The position numbers and the translations under genes are program-made. DNA of 64,000 nt, taken from assembly GCF_006704125.1 (NCBI RefSeq), contig NZ_VIGH01000008.1, forward strand, positions 62,001 through 126,000. Reading direction: 5' to 3'. This DNA is from Rhodococcus spelaei. GTDB taxonomy: Bacteria > Actinomycetota > Actinomycetes > Mycobacteriales > Mycobacteriaceae. Below, in pieces: positions 54,491 through 62,995 of this stretch. The stretch's first letter is position 1; every line of letters begins with the position of its first letter. The notes beneath the pieces are model-generated. The model saw nothing but the letters and a program-made list of their open reading frames with translations, had not been told where the DNA came from and ran no database searches.

Positions 54491-55186
54491 ATGGCACGCC
54501 TCGACTATGACAAGCTCAACTCCACCCTGCGCTACGCGATGTTCTCGGTGTTTCAGGTTCAGCCGGGGGTCCTCGGTGAGGACCGCACCAAGGCGATCGC
54601 GGACGCGAAGGCGTTCTTCGAATCCTTCGACGACACCGACGTGATCGTTCGCGGCATCTACGACGTCTCCGGTCTGCGCGCCGACGCCGACTTCATGATC
54701 TGGTACCACGCCGAGCGGCTCGAAGACCTGCAGAAGCTGTACGCCGACTTCCGGCGCACCACCGACCTCGGTCAGGCCAGCGATCCGGTGTGGTCGAACG
54801 CCTGCCTGCACCGCCCCGCGGAGTTCAACAAGAGCCACCTGCCGGCGTTCGTCGCGGGTGAGGAGCCGGGCGCCTACGTCTGCGTCTACCCGTTCGTGCG
54901 GTCCTACGAGTGGTACCTGCTCCCGGACGCCGATCGTCGCAAGATGCTCGCCGACCACGGCAAGGAGGCCCGCGACTACCCGGACGTGCGGGCCAACACC
55001 GTCCCCGCGTTCGCGCTCGGCGACTACGAGTGGCTGCTGGCCTTCGAGGCGCCCGCGATGGACCGCATCGTCGACCTGATGCGCGACCTGCGGGCCACCG
55101 AGGCCCGGATGCACGTCCGCGAGGAGACGCCGTTCTTCTCCGGCCCGCGCGTCGACGTCGAGAAGCTGATCGCCGCCCTGCCCTGA
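54491..55186 (+). CDS. hemQ: Coprohaem decarboxylase (chlorite-dismutase family)
   Basis: A 231-residue member of the chlorite dismutase fold family, the last enzyme of the coproporphyrin-dependent route. It converts coprohaem to haem b using H2O2. The catalytic Tyr is in [12 protein letters not shown] and the axial-His region in [13 protein letters not shown]. Length and context (hemE-hemY-hemQ, 4-bp gap) identify HemQ/ChdC rather than a true chlorite dismutase. The ferrochelatase gene is not in this window. Confidence 0.95.
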   Translation: MARLDYDKLNSTLRYAMFSVFQVQPGVLGEDRTKAIADAKAFFESFDDTDVIVRGIYDVSGLRADADFMIWYHAERLEDLQKLYADFRRTTDLGQASDPVWSNACLHRPAEFNKSHLPAFVAGEEPGAYVCVYPFVRSYEWYLLPDADRRKMLADHGKEARDYPDVRANTVPAFALGDYEWLLAFEAPAMDRIVDLMRDLRATEARMHVREETPFFSGPRVDVEKLIAALP

Positions 55187-55251
55187 CAGCGGCTTCCGTC
55201 GCCGGAACGGGTGTGTCGTGGTGCGGTGAGCCCGCTGGCAGACTGGCAGTC

Positions 55252-57558
55252 ATGAGTTCGGGATCGACGCGGCACCAGCACATGGCGCACTGGGGGATGT
55301 TCGAGGCCGAGACCGTGGGCGGCGAGGTCACCGCTGTGCACCCGTTCTCCGGCGATGCCGATCCCTCGCCGATCCTGGCCAACGCGGTCGGTTCGGTGCG
55401 GCACCGTTCGCGGATCGCCGGGCCGGCGGTCCGGCGCGGCTGGCTCGAGAACGGACCCGGACCGTCCGATGCCCGCGGCGCCGACGAGTTCGTCGCGGTC
55501 GGCTGGGACGAGCTGACCGGACTGCTGGCCACCGAACTGCGCCGTGTCGTCGACCGGCACGGCAACCGCGCGATCTACGGCGGCTCCTACGGGTGGTCCT
55601 CGCCGGGCCGTTTCCACCATGCGCAGAGCCAGGTGCACCGCTTCCTGAAGATGCTCGGCGGCTACACCCGCTCCGAACACAGCTACTCGCTCGGTGCGAC
55701 CGGCGTGATCATGCCGCGGGTGGTGGGCACGCACTGGAAGATGTTCGCGCGCTCCACCAACTGGGACGTCATCGCGCGCGAGACGGACCTGATGGTGTGC
55801 TTCGGCGGGGTGCCGCTGAAGAACACCGCCGTCAACGACGGTGGTACCAGCAATCATCCGACCCGCGGGGCGCTGGACGCGTTGCGCACCCGCGGCGGCC
55901 GGATCGTGTCGATCAGCCCGCTCGCCGACGACCTGCACGGCGAGGCGGAGCGGCTCGCCCCGCGTCCGGGCACGGACGTGGCGATCATGCTGGCCTGCGG
56001 TTACGTGCTGGCCAGCGAGGGGCTCGCGGACCGCGCCTTCCTGGACCGCTACACCGCCGGCTACGACAAGTTCGAGGACTACCTGCTCGGCCGCGCTGAC
56101 GGCGTCCCGAAGACACCGGCGTGGGCCGCGCAGCTGTCGGGACTGCCGGCGGAGACGATCGCGGACCTGGCCCGTCGAATGGCCAAGGGCCGCACCCTGA
56201 TCACCGTCACCTGGTCACTGCAGCGGGTCCGGCACGGCGAACAGGCCCCGTGGGCGGGCATCACCCTGGCCGCGATGCTCGGCCAGATCGGGCTTCCGGG
56301 CGGCGGTTTCGGCCACGGCTACGGCTCGATGAACGAACCTGGCCTGGCGCCGGTGCCGTACCCGCTGCCGACCCTGTTCCAGGGACAGAACCCGGTGTCG
56401 GATTCCATTCCGGTGGCGGCGATCTCGGACCTGCTGCTGAATCCGGGGCAGCAGTACGACTTCGACGGCGAGCACCGCACCTTCCCCGACATCCGGCTGG
56501 TGTACTGGGCGGGCGGCAACCCCTTCCACCACCATCAGGACATCGGCAGACTGCGCAGGGCGCTGGGCAGGCCGGACACGATCGTCGTGCACGACCCGTA
56601 CTGGACGCCGATGGCCAAGCACGCGGACATCGTGGTGCCGTCCACCACCTCGCTCGAACGCGACGACCTCTCGTGCACCCGCAACGACCCACTGCTGGTG
56701 GCGATGCACGCCGCCGCGCCCCGGTTCGCCGACGCCCGCCACGACTACGACACCTTCGCGGCCCTCGCGACCCGACTCGGGTTCGGTGAACTCTTCACCG
56801 AGGGTCGTACCGCGCGGCAGTGGCTCGAGCACATGTACGGGCAGTGGCGCGGTTTCGTCGAAGCCGACGGCGCGGACGTGCCCGAGTTCGAGGAGTTCTG
56901 GCGCCGGGGGCACCTGCGGATGCGCACCGAGGAGGGGTTGACCCTGTTCGAGGACTTCCGGGCCGACCCGGAGGCCAACGCGTTGCGTACACCGAGCGGG
57001 CGGATCGAGATCTTCTCCTCGGACATCGACGGTTTCGGCTACGACGACTGCGCGGGCCACCCCACCTGGTACGAGCCGGAGGAGTGGCTCGGGGGAGAGC
57101 GGGCACGCGAGTTCCCGCTGCATCTGATCGCGAACCAGCCGAAGACCCGACTGCACAGTCAACTCGACCACGGCGCGACGAGTCAGGCGTCGAAAGTGCA
57201 AGGCCGCGAACCGATCCGGCTCCACCCCGACGACGCGGCCGAACGCGGTCTCGCGGCGGGCCAGGTGGTGCGGGTGTTCAACGACCGCGGTGCCTGTCTG
57301 GCCGGGGTGGTCCTCGACGACGGTCTGCTGCCCGGTGTGGTGCAGCTCTCCACCGGCGCGTGGTACGACCCGCTCGACCCGTCCGACCCGAATTCCCTGT
57401 GTGTGCACGGCAATCCGAACGTGCTGACCGCCGACGTCGGCACCTCGAGCCTGGCACGCGGGTGCACCGGCCAGCACGTGCTGGTGCAGGTGGAACGGTT
57501 CGACGGAGAGCTGCCGCCGATCCGCGCCTACGACCCGCCGGTGGTGCGGCAGCGCTGA
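55252..57558 (+). CDS. Molybdopterin-dependent S/N-oxide reductase (BisC-like)
   Basis: A 768-residue DMSO-reductase-family enzyme without an Fe-S cluster motif. YGGSYGWSSPGRFHHAQSQ contains the expected Mo-ligand Ser; further conserved parts are VVHDPYWTPMAKHADIVVPSTTSLERDD and, near the C-terminus, LHSQLDHGATSQA and the molydop-binding domain (NDRGACLAGVVLDD). No twin-arginine signal is visible, so it appears cytoplasmic like BisC, which reduces biotin sulfoxide and free methionine-S-oxide. ATG 55252 is chosen. msrB is nearby. Confidence 0.9.
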   Translation: MSSGSTRHQHMAHWGMFEAETVGGEVTAVHPFSGDADPSPILANAVGSVRHRSRIAGPAVRRGWLENGPGPSDARGADEFVAVGWDELTGLLATELRRVVDRHGNRAIYGGSYGWSSPGRFHHAQSQVHRFLKMLGGYTRSEHSYSLGATGVIMPRVVGTHWKMFARSTNWDVIARETDLMVCFGGVPLKNTAVNDGGTSNHPTRGALDALRTRGGRIVSISPLADDLHGEAERLAPRPGTDVAIMLACGYVLASEGLADRAFLDRYTAGYDKFEDYLLGRADGVPKTPAWAAQLSGLPAETIADLARRMAKGRTLITVTWSLQRVRHGEQAPWAGITLAAMLGQIGLPGGGFGHGYGSMNEPGLAPVPYPLPTLFQGQNPVSDSIPVAAISDLLLNPGQQYDFDGEHRTFPDIRLVYWAGGNPFHHHQDIGRLRRALGRPDTIVVHDPYWTPMAKHADIVVPSTTSLERDDLSCTRNDPLLVAMHAAAPRFADARHDYDTFAALATRLGFGELFTEGRTARQWLEHMYGQWRGFVEADGADVPEFEEFWRRGHLRMRTEEGLTLFEDFRADPEANALRTPSGRIEIFSSDIDGFGYDDCAGHPTWYEPEEWLGGERAREFPLHLIANQPKTRLHSQLDHGATSQASKVQGREPIRLHPDDAAERGLAAGQVVRVFNDRGACLAGVVLDDGLLPGVVQLSTGAWYDPLDPSDPNSLCVHGNPNVLTADVGTSSLARGCTGQHVLVQVERFDGELPPIRAYDPPVVRQR

Positions 57559-57576
57559 CCGATCGGACGTTTCGGA

Positions 57577-57604
57577 CCGTACGGGGCCGCGGCACGGCGT
57601 ACGG
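57577..57604. repeat. Inverted repeat before the lipoprotein gene
   Basis: CCGTACG at 57577-57583 and CGTACGG at 57598-57604 are perfect inverted repeats separated by 14 bp. The right arm overlaps the predicted -10. Confidence 0.45.
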
Positions 57605-57605
57605 T
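57600..57605 (+). promoter_or_regulatory. -10 element for leaderless lipoprotein gene
   Basis: TACGGT ends 8 nt before the ATG at 57614. No Shine-Dalgarno is present. Confidence 0.4.
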
Positions 57606-57613
57606 GAGCTGTC

Positions 57614-58897
57614 ATGAACCGTACTGCGGGTGTATTTCGTGGTCGATACGTTCGTGCGGTGGGCGCCGCATTCGCCGTGACACTGATGGTCGGAGCCTGT
57701 TCGTCCGGCTCCGATTCCGGGTCCGGTCCGGGTTCCACCACCGCGTCTGTGCCGGTGGCCGCGATCGATGACGCGGCACTGCAGTCGACCGTCGTGGCGG
57801 CCGCGAAGGACCTCCAGCTACCCGGGGTGGTGGTGCTGCTGCGCACCCCGAAGGGCGAGCAGACCGTCACCTACGGCACCACCGAACGCGGCGGTGGCGC
57901 ACCGGTCGGCCTCGACGACCACGTCCGGGTCGGGTCGAACACCAAGACGTGGACCGGCACGGTGATCCTGCAGCAGGTGCAGGAGGGCAAGATTGCCCTC
58001 ACCGATCCGGTCTCGAAGTACCGCCCCGACGTGCCGGGCGGCGACGGCATCACCATCGAACAGCTGCTCGACATGCGCAGCGGCCTGTTCAACTACAGCG
58101 AGACGCTGGAACTGAACCAGACGATGGACCGGGAACCGCAGAAGGCGTGGACCCCCGACGAACTGCTCGCGTTGGCGTACGCCCATCCGCCGTACTTCCC
58201 GCCCGGCCAGGGCTACCACTACTCGAACACCAACTTCATCCTGCTCGGACTGATCGCCGAGAAGATCGACGGCAAGCCGCTCCCACAGATCTTCCAGGAC
58301 CGGCTGTTCGGCCCGGTCGGGTTGAAGAACACCGTGTTCCCCGAGCTCACCTCCAACGCGATCCCCGTCCCGTACTCGCATGGCTACATGTTCGGCGACA
58401 ACGTGCTCACCATGACCGACCCGGCGATTCCGGCGGACATGCAGGCCGCGGCGAAGGCGGGCACCCTGGCGCCGCACGACGTCACCGACGGCAACCCGTC
58501 CTGGGCCTGGGCGGCCGGATCGGGCATCTCGACCGCGCACGACCTCGCGACGTGGGCGGAGGCGCAGGCCGACGGCAAGGTCCTCGACCCCGAGATGCAG
58601 GCGAAACGGATGGCCGCATTCCAGCCGACCGACCCCAGCAAGCCCGGTGGCCCCGAGTACGGCCTCGCCATGGCGAAGTTGGGCCCGCTGTACGGGCACA
58701 CCGGCGAGCTGCCGGGCTACAACTCGTTCATGGGCAGCGACCCCGCCAGCGGAGTGACGCTGGTGGTGTGGGCGAACCTCGCGCCCGCGGCGAACGGCCA
58801 GGACCCGGCGAGCAGCATCGCGAAGACGATCGTCGACGAGATGTTCCCGCCGACATCCGGTGCCTCGCAGACCGGTAGTCCCACGCCGACGAGCTAG
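57614..58897 (+). CDS. Serine hydrolase lipoprotein (class C beta-lactamase fold)
   Basis: A 427-residue secreted lipoprotein of the beta-lactamase/D-alanyl-D-alanine carboxypeptidase superfamily. The signal peptide ends in a lipobox (LMVGAC, Cys29), followed by a Ser/Gly linker. Active-site motifs are SNTK (SxxK, near residue 113), YSN (YHYSNTNF) and HTG (YGHTGELPGY, equivalent of KTG). This pattern fits DD-peptidase, esterase or beta-lactamase; which one is not resolved. It has no direct partner in this neighbourhood. Confidence 0.9.
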   Translation: MNRTAGVFRGRYVRAVGAAFAVTLMVGACSSGSDSGSGPGSTTASVPVAAIDDAALQSTVVAAAKDLQLPGVVVLLRTPKGEQTVTYGTTERGGGAPVGLDDHVRVGSNTKTWTGTVILQQVQEGKIALTDPVSKYRPDVPGGDGITIEQLLDMRSGLFNYSETLELNQTMDREPQKAWTPDELLALAYAHPPYFPPGQGYHYSNTNFILLGLIAEKIDGKPLPQIFQDRLFGPVGLKNTVFPELTSNAIPVPYSHGYMFGDNVLTMTDPAIPADMQAAAKAGTLAPHDVTDGNPSWAWAAGSGISTAHDLATWAEAQADGKVLDPEMQAKRMAAFQPTDPSKPGGPEYGLAMAKLGPLYGHTGELPGYNSFMGSDPASGVTLVVWANLAPAANGQDPASSIAKTIVDEMFPPTSGASQTGSPTPTS

Positions 58898-58903
58898 CGG
58901 CGC

Positions 58904-59326
58904 TCAGGCCTTCGGGACCAGCCGCAGTGAGATCGAGTTGATGCAGTACCGCTGGTCGGTCGGCGTCGGGTAACCCTCGCCCTCGAAGACGTGGCCGAGG
59001 TGGCTGTGGCAGTTCGCGCACAGCACCTCGACCCGGCGCATGCCCAGGGTGTCGTCGCTGCGCAGGATCACGGCGTCGGAGTCGGCGGGATCGAAGAACG
59101 ACGGCCAGCCGCAGTGCGACTCGAACTTCTCCGAACTGGTGAACAGCAGCGTGTCGCAGGCCCGGCAGTGGTATTCGCCGACCGTCGTGGTGTCGGTGTA
59201 CTCGCCGACGAAGGGTCGTTCGGTCCCCGCCTGACGGAGCACGGCGTACTCCTCGGGCGTCAGTCGCTGCCGCCACTGCTCGTCGGTGAGCTGGAGGCCG
59301 GGCGTCGGATCTGCGTCGGAGCTCAT
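58904..59326 (-). CDS. msrB: Peptide methionine-(R)-sulfoxide reductase
   Basis: A 140-residue MsrB that reduces Met-R-sulfoxide in proteins. Two zinc CxxC pairs (CRACDTLLF and CANCHSHLGH), the substrate pocket HCGWPSFF and the catalytic Cys in RYCINSISL are present. ATG overlaps the aftC stop (ATGA at 59323-59326), so both are read from one transcript with aftC first. Orthologue of Rv2674. Confidence 0.95.
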   Translation of the reverse strand: MSSDADPTPGLQLTDEQWRQRLTPEEYAVLRQAGTERPFVGEYTDTTTVGEYHCRACDTLLFTSSEKFESHCGWPSFFDPADSDAVILRSDDTLGMRRVEVLCANCHSHLGHVFEGEGYPTPTDQRYCINSISLRLVPKA

Positions 59327-60579
59327 GCCTCCACGCTAACCTTCTCCGGTTCCGGTTCGGGATAGACGGGGTCGATGCCGCGCTCGAGCCTGCCCTCCCG
59401 CTTGGCGGTGACGTAGCGGGCGACCAGGACGCCGCAGATCACCAGCAGCAGCAAGCTCCAGCCGAGGGTGGTCTTCATGTACTCCGCCGCGCGACCGGAG
59501 GCAGGGAACCTGCCGGACAGCCAGCTGTCGAAGGTCATGAAGCCGTAGACCGCCAGCCAGGCCGGCCAGTTGCGCATCACCGAGTTCCGCAGCACCACGC
59601 TCATCAGCAGCGGGAACAGCATCATCGAGTAGTACATCTGGCCCAGCGAACCGAGCAGGAACGACGCCGTCAGCAGTACACCCGTGGCAGTGGTGATGAA
59701 GAACAGCCGGTCCTCGCGGTAGTAGCGGTACAGCAGCCAGAGCGACACCAGCACCACCACGGCGAACGCCGCTCGCAGCGCGAGGATCAGCAGGTCCGGC
59801 AGGCCGTAGTACGCGCCGTTGCCGACGATTGCGCTGTTGAAGTAGTCGCGGGACTCCATCAGGTACGGCAGCGTCCGGTGCACGAAGTCCATCGGGTCGG
59901 CGGACAGCGGCCAGGCGACCGCGGTGAGGATCAACGGGATGCCGAGGGCGGTGACGAACACCTTCCACTGCTTGGTGACCAGGGGGAGCAGCAGCAGCGG
60001 CGCCAGGATCGGCTTGACCGCGAAGGTCAGTCCGATCGCCACGCCCGACCAGGCGTCCCGGCGGCGAAGCAGCAGGAGCAGGAAGGCGACCTCGCCGAGC
60101 AGGACCAGACCGTTGATGTTGGTGAAGATCAGGGTGTTGGTGACGGTCTCGCTGGAGAACATGCCCAGCAGCAGGATCGGCGCCGCGACGGACGAGATCG
60201 TCAGGTCGAACATTCGCAGCAACAGGTACCCGGCGACGATCACGGCGATCGCGTTGACGCCGATGAACAACCAGCGCGAGCGCTCGGGGTCGATGACGGC
60301 GATCGGGGCCATCAGCAGGGTGCCGCTCGGCGGGTAGAGGTAGTGCGGGTCCACCCAGTTGAAGTTCGCGGTGTAGACCGGCTTGTGGTTGAGGAACGCC
60401 AGCGCCGCCCGGTACACCGGGGTGAAGTCGTCGGTACGGGCCCCGTTGACCGCCTTGACCAGCACCCGATGCAGGACCGTCATGATCGCGAGCGGCCACA
60501 GCGCGAACTTCACCACCTCGGCGGTGGTGCGTGCGGTGCGCGGTTCGAGCTGTCGAAGGAACACCGTGGCACGGTACAC
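59323..60579 (-). CDS. aftC: Alpha-(1,3)-arabinofuranosyltransferase AftC-like
   Basis: A 418-residue GT-C membrane glycosyltransferase with about 10-11 helices. TDDFTPVYRAAL (the acidic DD motif in the first outer loop) and DPHYLYPPSGTLLMAP match mycobacterial AftC, which adds alpha-1,3 branches to arabinan of arabinogalactan and lipoarabinomannan from decaprenyl-phospho-arabinose. GTG 60579 is preferred, with an alternative at 60564; the long upstream frame overlaps another gene. It starts 11 bp after the TAP-like hydrolase stop. Its presence supports an arabinogalactan cell wall. Confidence 0.9.
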   Translation of the reverse strand: MYRATVFLRQLEPRTARTTAEVVKFALWPLAIMTVLHRVLVKAVNGARTDDFTPVYRAALAFLNHKPVYTANFNWVDPHYLYPPSGTLLMAPIAVIDPERSRWLFIGVNAIAVIVAGYLLLRMFDLTISSVAAPILLLGMFSSETVTNTLIFTNINGLVLLGEVAFLLLLLRRRDAWSGVAIGLTFAVKPILAPLLLLPLVTKQWKVFVTALGIPLILTAVAWPLSADPMDFVHRTLPYLMESRDYFNSAIVGNGAYYGLPDLLILALRAAFAVVVLVSLWLLYRYYREDRLFFITTATGVLLTASFLLGSLGQMYYSMMLFPLLMSVVLRNSVMRNWPAWLAVYGFMTFDSWLSGRFPASGRAAEYMKTTLGWSLLLLVICGVLVARYVTAKREGRLERGIDPVYPEPEPEKVSVEA

Positions 60580-60590
60580 CGGCGAGGTGT

Positions 60591-62183
60591 TCAGCCGGGG
60601 CAGGCGCCGCCGTCGGGCGGCAGGGTGCCCGTCCCGACGTACGTCACCACGGCCTGCTGCACGCACTCCGAGTGGCTGCTCGCGGGATGCCCGCGGCCCA
60701 GCCAGGCGAGGGTCGAGGAGGGCGCACCGGCGGCGGCGACCGCGCCGGACGCCGAGGCGGCCCCGTCGCCGGCGACCGGATCGGCCGCACCCGCGATCGT
60801 CAGCACGGGCACCGACAGTGCGGACGGCGTGGGCTGGGCAGCGGTGGTCGGCCAGGAGGCGCACAGCAGCAACGACAATGCGGCGTCGGGGCCGAACGCG
60901 GGGTACCGCTCACCCCAGTCCCGCTGCAGCTCGCGTACGCGGCCGGGAGTCGGCCACTGTTGACCGTCGGAGCACCGGGCCACGAACTGCCCGTCGGAGT
61001 CGGTCGCGGAAGCCGCCCGGCCGACGAGATCGGACAGGCCGGCGGTGTCACCGCGCCCGGCGGCGGCGAGGACGTCGGCGAACTCCCGGATCCGGGCCTG
61101 CTGGTCACCCCGCGGCGAGCCGAGGAAATCCGTCAGGGCGGCGCCGAGGGCGTTCGTCGAGATCGGGCGCAACTGGCCCGCCCCGGCCCGGTGAATCAGG
61201 TCGAGCACCGCCGCGTGGGGATCCGGGCCGAGCGCGCACGCCAGCGCCGCGCACTGCCTGGCGAACGCAGCGAGCGCGGCCTCCTGCCCGCGCACGCGGG
61301 TCTCGGCCACGGTGACGGCGTCTGCGCGGACGGTGGCGGGGGAGTCGAGGACCAGCCGTGCCACCGCCCCGGGATGCTTGGCCGCGAATGCCAGCGCGAC
61401 ATCTCCGCCGCTGCCGGTGGCGAGCAGTCCGAGCCGGTCGACGCCCCACGTGGTGCGCAGCTGTTCGAGGTCGTCGGCCGCGTGCGCGGCGTCGAAGGCG
61501 AGCTCCTGCGGCTGCAGGAAGTCGGTGCATTCGGTGGTCGCGTCGCGGCCGAGCGCCATCACGGTGTCGACGGCGTCGCCGCCCGCGACCGGTGGCGCCG
61601 TGAACTGACCGAGGTCGAACATCTGCTTGCCCAGGGTGGGATTCCCTCGGGGTGCGAGGCACTCGATCGGCGTGGACGTACCGATCCCGCGGCGATCGAC
61701 CGCAACCAGCGGCCGGGCGGCGAGCAGCGGCGCCGCCGGTCCCGCGGCGAGCGCGGCCAGGGTGCTCGTCGACGACCGGTCGGCGCCGGACGTCAGCACC
61801 AGGGGCGCGGCGTCGGCCGGGGTCTGGGGCAGTCGGGCGCGCAGTGCACCGAGTGAGAAGGAACCGCGGATCCGGCCGCCCGCGTCGATGGGCGCGGCCA
61901 GTTCGGCGCACTCGAGGACCAGTCCGGCGGGCCCGGGTCCCAGGCCGAGGACGTCGAGGGTGGTGCGGGTGCAGTCCTGCCAGTTCAGGTCGTGCACCGG
62001 TGCGGCGAGTGCCGGCGGGCCCTGCGTCCCGGTGGGTTCGGCGGTCGCGCCGTCGCCGCGCTCGACCACCGCCACGTCCGGCCGCACGCTCGGTCCCGCT
62101 CCGCAGGCGGAGACGCAGAGCACGAGAACCGCTGCCGGCAACCACAATCTGCGCCGGGTGAGCGCAGCGACGGGGAATGGCAT
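60591..62183 (-). CDS. Secreted TAP-like alpha/beta hydrolase lipoprotein
   Basis: A 530-residue alpha/beta hydrolase (Rv2672-like). After MPFPVAALTRRR, a hydrophobic signal and lipobox (LCVSAC) predict a lipoprotein. The hydrolase core has PLVAVDRRGIGTS, a nucleophile region LLATGSGGDVAL in which the usual G-x-S-x-G begins with Thr, and a C-terminal TAP-like region ending near GRGHPASSH that supplies the His. Family members are proteases or peptidases of Streptomyces TAP type. ATG 62183 chosen over 62213. Likely co-transcribed with aftC-msrB. Confidence 0.86.
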   Translation of the reverse strand: MPFPVAALTRRRLWLPAAVLVLCVSACGAGPSVRPDVAVVERGDGATAEPTGTQGPPALAAPVHDLNWQDCTRTTLDVLGLGPGPAGLVLECAELAAPIDAGGRIRGSFSLGALRARLPQTPADAAPLVLTSGADRSSTSTLAALAAGPAAPLLAARPLVAVDRRGIGTSTPIECLAPRGNPTLGKQMFDLGQFTAPPVAGGDAVDTVMALGRDATTECTDFLQPQELAFDAAHAADDLEQLRTTWGVDRLGLLATGSGGDVALAFAAKHPGAVARLVLDSPATVRADAVTVAETRVRGQEAALAAFARQCAALACALGPDPHAAVLDLIHRAGAGQLRPISTNALGAALTDFLGSPRGDQQARIREFADVLAAAGRGDTAGLSDLVGRAASATDSDGQFVARCSDGQQWPTPGRVRELQRDWGERYPAFGPDAALSLLLCASWPTTAAQPTPSALSVPVLTIAGAADPVAGDGAASASGAVAAAGAPSSTLAWLGRGHPASSHSECVQQAVVTYVGTGTLPPDGGACPG

Positions 62184-62205
62184 GGGCCACAGCCTGCCAG
62201 GTTGC

Positions 62206-62961
62206 TCACGCACCCCGCTCGCGCACCCATCGCGTCAGTACCGTGCCGTCGTCGTCGCCGAGCACGTGGGCGCGACGCATCGCGGTGGCGCCGGCGCGCG
62301 GGGACGAGGCGATCCGGCCGGACCCGCCGCCGACCAGCATCGGGGACGTGGTCAGGCACAGCTCGTCCACCGCGTCGTCGGCCAGCAACTGGCCGAACAG
62401 CGACGGCCCGCCCTCGCACAGCACCCGGTGCAGGCCGAGCTCGCCGAGGGTCGACACGATCGCGGCGGTCCCGACGGCCCCGTGCCCGATCTCGAGCACC
62501 CGCGCACCCGCGTCGGCGAGCGCACGCTTGCGGGCGGCGGGGGCCTCCGTGCACGTCAGGATCAGGGGAGCGACGTCGGTGTCGACGAGCAGTCGCGACG
62601 AGGGGTCGACGTGGGCTCCCGCGGTGACGACCGCGATCGGTGGGGTGTCCGACTGTCCGCGCGCACGACGCCGCGCGCGTTGGGTCGGGTCGGTGCGGGC
62701 GCCGCCGTAGTTCTCGGCCCGTACCGTCCCGGCACCGACGAGCACCACGTCGGCCAGTTCGCGCAGGATGGTGAACAGGCGGTGGTCGGCGGGAGTGCCG
62801 AGGCCGCCGGAGGTGCCGTCGGTGGAGACCGCGCCGTCGATGCTGGCCACGAAGTTCACCCGGATCCACGGCGCGGACGGGTTGTCGGGGTAGCGGTGCA
62901 GGTCGCGCAGCGCGTCGTCGTGGAGCGCTGTGAGGTAGGTCGCATTATCGAGATGGTGCAC
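62206..62961 (-). CDS. RibD C-terminal (pyrimidine reductase) domain protein
   Basis: A 251-residue single-domain reductase of the RibD_C/dihydrofolate-reductase-like fold (Rv2671). WIRVNFVASIDGAVS, DVVLVGAGTVRAENYG and CEGGPSLFGQLL, the NADPH and substrate sites, are clear. It lacks the deaminase domain of true RibD; Rv2671 has been reported to show dihydrofolate-reductase activity. GTG start at 62961 is shared closely with the divergent zapE-like gene (34-bp gap). Confidence 0.92.
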   Translation of the reverse strand: MHHLDNATYLTALHDDALRDLHRYPDNPSAPWIRVNFVASIDGAVSTDGTSGGLGTPADHRLFTILRELADVVLVGAGTVRAENYGGARTDPTQRARRRARGQSDTPPIAVVTAGAHVDPSSRLLVDTDVAPLILTCTEAPAARKRALADAGARVLEIGHGAVGTAAIVSTLGELGLHRVLCEGGPSLFGQLLADDAVDELCLTTSPMLVGGGSGRIASSPRAGATAMRRAHVLGDDDGTVLTRWVRERGA

Positions 62962-62965
62962 AGGA

Positions 62966-62971
62966 GTTATA
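62966..62971 (-). promoter_or_regulatory. -10 element for leaderless ribD-like gene
   Basis: TATAAC on the minus strand ends 4 nt before the GTG at 62961. It is the closest match to consensus in the 34-bp gap. Confidence 0.45.
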
Positions 62972-62992
62972 ACAGCACGTAGATACGCTGTT
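62971..62992. repeat. Inverted repeat in the ribD-zapE gap
   Basis: AACAGC (62971-62976) and GCTGTT (62987-62992) form a perfect 6-bp inverted repeat with a 10-bp spacer that contains part of the zapE-side -10. Confidence 0.45.
62984..62989 (+). promoter_or_regulatory. -10 element for leaderless zapE-like gene
   Basis: TACGCT ends 6 nt before the ATG at 62996, identical in sequence and spacing to the -10 before the APC permease (18458-18463). Confidence 0.5.
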
Positions 62993-62995
62993 TAC

